Of a stretch of 37,107 nucleotides of DNA, positions 33,338 to 37,107 are shown in pieces; position 1 is the first letter of the stretch; each line of letters opens with the position of its first letter. The DNA comes from Kiloniellales bacterium. GTDB taxonomy: Bacteria > Pseudomonadota > Alphaproteobacteria > Kiloniellales > JAKSBE01. Where the stretch lies: assembly GCA_022361275.1 (NCBI GenBank), contig JAKSBE010000559.1, forward strand, positions 1-37,107. Reading direction: 5' to 3'. The notes beneath the pieces were generated by a model. It saw only the letters and a program-made list of their open reading frames with translations, was not told the origin of the DNA and made no database searches. Both the position numbers and the translations under genes were made by a program.

Positions 33338-34311
33338 GCCAGGTAGCGACCGAGCCTGACCGCCGTGTTACCGGGCCGGACGCGCCGCGTCGGCATGATC
33401 AGCACGCAGTTGTCGTAGGGCGTGCGGACCGGCCGGCCGTTGTCCTCGGCGATCACGGTGCCGGCCCTGGGAATCACCTCCAGGCCTTTGTAGGCCTCGG
33501 TGAAGCGGAAGTCCTCGCTTTCGATGGTGACCGCATCGGTGACCCGGATGACCTTCTGCGGCGCCGGCTTCTGGCGGTAGCCGTAGTCGGCCAGCAGGCG
33601 CGCGTCGATGGTCCCGGTGACGGTCAGGAAGCGCAGTGTCGTCTCCATGGCGACCTCGGCGGCGGCGGCCTCGTAGTGCTGGCCGCACTCGACCAGCAGG
33701 GCGTTCTTGCGGCTCTCGGGATCGCTGAACCTGGCGTAGTCGCGCAGCCGCCGGCCGGCCTTGTGCCCGTCGTCGCAGACCACGGTCGCCGGATAGCCGA
33801 CCTCTTGGGCGAGGCTCAGCCCCTTGTCGGTCGGCCCGGCGAGCATCAGCGGCACGCAGGGATGCTGCATGGAGTGCAGGTCGAGCAGCAGGTCGACCGA
33901 ATCGATCAGCGGGCGCAGCCGGCGCGCCCGGCGCAGTTCGACGCTGTCCCGGCCGGAGTCCAGGGTCTCCTCGGACCAGACCCGGTTCAGGTCCTCGTTG
34001 ACGAAGCGGAAGGCGTCGGGCCGCTCGAGGTCGAGCTTGAGGTAGGCCGCGACGTTGGCGAAGCCCAGGGTCAGCCAGCCGGCCTTGGGCCTCAGGCCGT
34101 CGCGCAGCAGCCGCTCGACCGCGATCGCGCCGCAGATCTCGTTGCCGTGCACGACGGCGGAGACCATGACGTGGGGGCCCGGCTGTCCGGAATCGAAGCT
34201 CTGGAAGTACTCGAAGCCGGTTTCGCTCTCGCGCCAGGCGGAGATGTCCGGTGGCCGCAGCCGGACCGCGTAGGGGGTACGCCCGGCGCCGGGCTCGTCC
34301 ATGACCGTCAT
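33334..34311 (-). CDS. Succinylglutamate desuccinylase/aspartoacylase-family hydrolase
   Basis: This 325-aa zinc hydrolase belongs to the AstE/AspA family (M14-like fold). The first ligand pair is in VSAVVHGNEICGAIAVERLL (H-x-x-E), the substrate-site Arg/Asn segment is FRFVNEDLNRVW, the third zinc ligand is in LLLDLHSMQHP, and the likely catalytic Glu is in LLVECGQHYE. The C-terminal beta domain (~230-325) is present. It would release an acyl group from an N-acyl amino acid or a related compound. Its start overlaps the M20 gene stop by 4 bp and its stop overlaps the AbrB gene start by 4 bp, implying one coupled transcript. It is not inside an ast cluster, so succinylglutamate itself is unlikely. 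Confidence 0.88.
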   Translation of the reverse strand: MTVMDEPGAGRTPYAVRLRPPDISAWRESETGFEYFQSFDSGQPGPHVMVSAVVHGNEICGAIAVERLLRDGLRPKAGWLTLGFANVAAYLKLDLERPDAFRFVNEDLNRVWSEETLDSGRDSVELRRARRLRPLIDSVDLLLDLHSMQHPCVPLMLAGPTDKGLSLAQEVGYPATVVCDDGHKAGRRLRDYARFSDPESRKNALLVECGQHYEAAAAEVAMETTLRFLTVTGTIDARLLADYGYRQKPAPQKVIRVTDAVTIESEDFRFTEAYKGLEVIPRAGTVIAEDNGRPVRTPYDNCVLIMPTRRVRPGNTAVRLGRYLA

Positions 34312-35510
34312 TCCCGTGTCGTCCGTTCGATCAGGCGCTCCATGAAGCGCTCGCAGAGGGCAACCTGCTCCAGGTCTATGAACTCGTCGGGCTTGTGGGC
34401 CTGGGCGATGTTACCAGGGCCGCAGACCACGACCGGGATGCCGCTCTCCTGGAACAGCCCGGCTTCGGTGCCGTAGGGCACCTTGCCGGTGGTGTTGGCG
34501 CCGGTCAGGGCCTTGGTCAGGGCCACGACCTCGGCGTCCTCGGGCGTCTGCAGCCCGGGGAAGCTGGAGCGCGGCTCCCAGGCGAAGCCGGTCTCCGGCG
34601 CGACCGCCTTCATCCCCGGCTCGATCTCCTCGTGGGCGTAGCGCTTGACCTCGGCCAGCAGCGCCTCGCCGTCGTCCTCGGGCAGGCTCCGGAATTCGAA
34701 GAGGAAGTGGCAGTCCTTGGGCACGATGTTGAGCGCCGTGCCGCCCTGGACGACGCCGGTGTGGATCGTCGTGTAGGGCACCTCGTAGCCGGGATCGAAA
34801 GGCCCCTCGGCGGCCTTCCGGCGCGCCATGTCCTCGAGCTTGGTGATCACCCGGGCCGCCGCCTGGACCGCGTTCACGCCTTGCGGGGCGAGGGAAGAGT
34901 GGCATTCCAGGCCGCGCACGTGGCAGACCAGGGACAGCATGCCCTTGTGCGCGGTGACCACCTTCATGTCGGTCGGCTCGCCGACGATGCAGGCCCGTGG
35001 CCGCACCGGCTTCTGCGCCAAGGCCTTCAGAAGGCGCGGCACGCCGAGACAGCCGACCTCCTCGTCGAAGGAGAAGCAATAGTGGATCGGCGTCTTGAGG
35101 TCCGCCGCCAGGAAATGCGGTGCGTAGGACAGAGCGACCGCGATGAAGGACTTCATGTCCGAGGTGCCGCGGCCGTAGAGGCGGCCGGCCTTCTCGGTCA
35201 CCGCGAAGGGATCGCTCGACCAGTCCTGGCCCTCGACCGGGACGACGTCGGTGTGCCCGGACAAGGCGATTCCGCCCCTGTCGCTCGGCCCCAGGGTGGC
35301 GTAGAGGTTGGCCTTGCGCCTGTCGTCGTCATAGGTGAGCTCGCAGTCCACGCCCAGCTCGCCCAGATAGTCGCGCACGAAGGCGATCAGCTCCAGGTTG
35401 GACTTATGGCTGGTCGTGTCGAAGGCGATGAGCTGCTCGATCATCGCGCGGCTCTCCGGCCTGATGCCGGACGCGGTCGCGGGTTCGTCAGCGGTTTTCG
35501 CGCTGGACAC
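34308..35510 (-). CDS. argE: M20-family deacetylase, ArgE-like
   Basis: This ~400-aa M20A metallopeptidase resembles acetylornithine deacetylase. The metal and catalytic motifs are ALSGHTDVVPVEGQDW, GRGTSDMKSFIAVAL and FSFDEEVGCLG (Glu-Glu), followed by ACIVGEPTDMKVVTAHKG and a dimerisation domain. A late CGPGNIAQAHKPDEFIDLEQ supplies the last metal His. The ORF opens at 35549. I prefer GTG 35510, which has GGGGAGG seven bases upstream and gives the usual length. It overlaps the AstE-like gene by 4 bp and lies 89 nt after the LysR gene on the same strand. The partner hydrolase makes a catabolic role on N-acyl amino acids as likely as arginine synthesis. Confidence 0.87.
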   Translation of the reverse strand: MSSAKTADEPATASGIRPESRAMIEQLIAFDTTSHKSNLELIAFVRDYLGELGVDCELTYDDDRRKANLYATLGPSDRGGIALSGHTDVVPVEGQDWSSDPFAVTEKAGRLYGRGTSDMKSFIAVALSYAPHFLAADLKTPIHYCFSFDEEVGCLGVPRLLKALAQKPVRPRACIVGEPTDMKVVTAHKGMLSLVCHVRGLECHSSLAPQGVNAVQAAARVITKLEDMARRKAAEGPFDPGYEVPYTTIHTGVVQGGTALNIVPKDCHFLFEFRSLPEDDGEALLAEVKRYAHEEIEPGMKAVAPETGFAWEPRSSFPGLQTPEDAEVVALTKALTGANTTGKVPYGTEAGLFQESGIPVVVCGPGNIAQAHKPDEFIDLEQVALCERFMERLIERTTRE

Positions 35511-35599
35511 GAGGTCGCCTCCCCAGGGGTTCTGATCGCGAGCCGGCAAGGATGGCAGAGCTTACGTGAGAAGACCAGTCCCTGCGCCGAGACGTAAGG

Positions 35600-36556
35600 T
35601 CATGCCTGCCCTGCCGTCTCGGCAGGGCTGCCGCTGATCTGGGGCGTCGATTCCAGGAAGGTGCGCACCTCGGCGGCGATCCAGTCCCGGAAGGCGACCG
35701 CCTTCGGCAGCTCCGCCTTGTGCGGCGGGGCGACCAGGGAATAGACGAAGCGCGTCGGGAAGACCGGGCCGAAGGGGCAGACCAGGCGGCGGGCCTTGAT
35801 GTCGTCGGCGACCAGGGAGCGGCGTAGCAAGGCCACGCCTTCGCCGGCGACCGCCGCGCTCAGCAGGAAGTTGCCGTGGCTGAAGCCGGGTCCGCGCGTC
35901 GGGTCGATGCCCTCGACGCCGGCCTCTCGCAGCCAGAGGCGCCAGTCCGGATCGTCGGGCGTGCCCTGGACGACGTCGTGAAGCAGGGTGTGGTGCTTGA
36001 GGTCGGCGGGCCGGTGCAGGGGATGCGGGCCCTCCAGAAGCTTGGGCGAGCAGACCGGGAAGATCTCGTCGCCCATCAGGAAGTCGACCTTCAGCCCGGG
36101 ATAGCTGCCCAGACCATAGCGCAGGGCCATGTCGAACTCGTCCTGCTCGAAGTCGACCAGGGCATCGCTGGCGGTCACCAGGATGTCGATCTCGGGGTGC
36201 AGACGCCGGAAGCTGAAAAGCCGCGGCAGCAGCCAGGTCGACGCGAAGGACATCAGGACCGAGATCTTCAGCGCGCTGCTCTCCTCGCGCTCGTGCAGGC
36301 GCTGGGTGGCGCCGGCGATGGCGTCGAAAGCGTCGCGCAGGGGCGGCAGGTAGGCCTGTCCCGCCTCGGTCAGGGCCAGGCGCCGGTTCAGCCGCCGGAA
36401 CAGCTGAATTCCCAGGATCTCCTCCAGGCCCTTGACCTGATGGCTGATCGCGGCCTGGGTCACGTGCAGCTCCTGGGCCGCCTTGGTGAAGGAAAGATGC
36501 CGGGCGGCGGCCTCGAAGGCGCGCAGGGCGTTGAGCGGGGGCAAGCGTCGAGCCAT
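35600..36556 (-). CDS. LysR-family regulator, GcvA-like
   Basis: This 318-aa LysR-type regulator of the GcvA subgroup starts with MARRLPPLNALRAFEAAARH and has a winged-helix HTH over residues ~6-65 (LSFTKAAQELHVTQAAISHQVKGLEE). The effector-binding domain follows from ~90, containing ISVLMSFASTWLLPRLFSF and VDFEQDEFDMALRYGLG. The ORF opens at TTG 36592, but ATG 36556 begins exactly at the family N-terminus. It precedes the M20/AstE-like/AbrB cluster on the same strand and probably controls it, and also diverges from the DUF1127 gene. The effector is unknown, perhaps an amino acid derivative. Confidence 0.9.
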   Translation of the reverse strand: MARRLPPLNALRAFEAAARHLSFTKAAQELHVTQAAISHQVKGLEEILGIQLFRRLNRRLALTEAGQAYLPPLRDAFDAIAGATQRLHEREESSALKISVLMSFASTWLLPRLFSFRRLHPEIDILVTASDALVDFEQDEFDMALRYGLGSYPGLKVDFLMGDEIFPVCSPKLLEGPHPLHRPADLKHHTLLHDVVQGTPDDPDWRLWLREAGVEGIDPTRGPGFSHGNFLLSAAVAGEGVALLRRSLVADDIKARRLVCPFGPVFPTRFVYSLVAPPHKAELPKAVAFRDWIAAEVRTFLESTPQISGSPAETAGQA

Positions 36557-36697
36557 GGCCGGTATGATAAGAAAATCTAATATAGGCGGCAAGTTATCGT
36601 CGTTTGTCGGCAGCGACTGAAAAACTCATATTCCTACGTGAACAAAGCGAGAAGTCACGGGCCGCCAAGGGCGGCTATCGGATAAGGAGTATTGATC
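36557..36697. promoter_or_regulatory. Divergent promoter gap between LysR and DUF1127 genes
   Basis: A 141-bp A/T-enriched gap with starts facing away on both sides. LysR regulators often bind such regions. No certain T-N11-A box can be singled out by eye among several candidates. Confidence 0.4.
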
Positions 36698-36940
36698 ATG
36701 CCGGGCTGCGCTTCTGACCCCCGTGGAACCTATCTCCTGCGCCAGGCCGGCGTGCCGGCGGGTTTCCTGCGCCGGCTGACGGGCCTTCCGGCCCGGATCA
36801 TGGACCACCTTCTGATCTGGCAGGAGCGGGCGGCGGAACGGATTCATCTCGCCAGCCTCGACGACCAGCGCCTGAAGGACATGGGCCTCACCCGCGCCCA
36901 GGCCGACGTCGAGGCGAGAAAGCCGTTCTGGCGCGCCTGA
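36698..36940 (+). CDS. DUF1127 small protein
   Basis: This 80-aa protein has a C-terminal DUF1127 (YjiS-like) motif: ERIHLASLDDQRLKDMGLTR followed by AQADVEARKPFWR. The family is small, Arg-rich and, in some alphaproteobacteria, linked to RNA binding and phosphate or stress responses. AAGGAG eight bases before ATG 36698 fixes the start (the track's TTG 36692 is less likely). Its N-terminal half (FLRRLTGLPARIMDHLLIWQ) is amphipathic. Transcription is divergent from the LysR gene, suggesting possible control by it. Confidence 0.85.
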   Translation: MPGCASDPRGTYLLRQAGVPAGFLRRLTGLPARIMDHLLIWQERAAERIHLASLDDQRLKDMGLTRAQADVEARKPFWRA

Positions 36941-37008
36941 TCCGCGGCGGGGCTCCGCGCCGCCGCCGAAGGTGCAGGCGGCGAGGCCCGGCCTCCCGGA
37001 CGCGGATC
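36939..37008 (+). terminator. GC-rich nested inverted repeat after the DUF1127 gene
   Basis: GATCCGCG (36939-36946) pairs with CGCGGATC (37001-37008), enclosing a smaller GCGGCG/CGCCGC stem. It starts on the DUF1127 stop codon. No T-run follows, so intrinsic termination is uncertain. Confidence 0.35.
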
Positions 37009-37040
37009 CTCGAAGAGCCTTTGAAGGGGGGCATCGACCC

Positions 37041-37107
37041 GTGAGCGACCGGAAACGCCTGATGTTCTTCGGCTGGGCGCCCCGGCCTGGGTGCTGGACG
37101 GCACGGA
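37041..37107 (+). CDS. 5' end of an ORF running off the window
   Basis: GTG 37041 has GAAGGGGGG upstream at suitable spacing. The first 22 codons (SDRKRLMFFGWAPRPGCW...) stay open to the window edge. In the +1-shifted frame the same DNA reads PAWVLDGT after FFGWA, so the true product may use a different frame. Too short to identify. Confidence 0.3.
   Translation, partial: MSDRKRLMFFGWAPRPGCWTAR

Overview
The window is about 37 kb of very GC-rich DNA with dense short-spaced operons. It most likely comes from an alphaproteobacterial chromosome, probably of the Rhodospirillales/Kiloniellales type. The evidence for this is two perfect TTAA-N7-TTAA CtrA-type boxes with GANTC sites close by, a GcvA-like LysR regulator, a DUF1127 protein, the SPOR/FtsZ/ParA gene types, and scattered alphaproteobacterial-style palindromic repeats, some of them read in frame inside genes. 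The taxon is inferred from style only; no 16S or other marker is present.

Left part (1-22.3 kb): a large cobalamin (B12) biosynthesis region. On the + strand are cobW, cobN, cobO, cobQ, then a lone amino-acid-type periplasmic binding protein. On the - strand is cbiB (cobD). On the + strand again is a tight operon of cbiX, cobH, cobL (cbiE-cbiT), cobI, a cbiG-cobJ fusion and cobM. A Tat-exported PhoX-like DUF839 protein follows. cobK and cbiD lie on the - strand, and cobA and cobB on the + strand. Together these cover uroporphyrinogen III methylation, corrin ring construction, amidation, adenosylation and aminopropanol attachment. The set mixes oxygen-dependent markers (CobN, CobI/J/L/M naming, CobB, CobQ, CobO) with oxygen-independent ones (CbiX, CbiG, CbiD). 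No cobG, cobF, cobS or cobT is seen here.

Middle part (22.3-27.2 kb): a cell-cycle island. A Soj-type parA faces a divergent ftsZ paralogue that has a ~440-residue Pro/Ala-rich linker and an intact C-terminal tail. A bitopic SPOR-domain protein is transcribed divergently from that ftsZ. The parA promoter region and the ftsZ/SPOR divergent promoter region each hold a perfect CtrA box. A 211-bp inverted-repeat (MITE-like) element separates parA from ftsZ and begins on the last base of the parA stop codon.

Right part (27.2-37.1 kb): a short remnant of a creatinase-type gene, an SDR dehydrogenase, and a large secreted metallophosphoesterase. A poorly coding stretch follows, holding one doubtful ORF and a damaged CbiL-like (Ni/Co uptake accessory) gene whose 3' end is replaced by a palindromic repeat. 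Next is a - strand cluster in the order LysR regulator, M20 deacetylase (ArgE-like), aspartoacylase/AstE-family hydrolase and AbrB-family membrane protein; the last three overlap by 4 bp. A DUF1127 small protein and the 5' end of a further ORF complete the window.

The main themes for a second look are three. First, the ParA/FtsZ2/SPOR neighbourhood with matching CtrA boxes. Second, repeat elements that have become protein sequence in CobN, CobH and CbiG-CobJ. Third, the hybrid cobalamin pathway.
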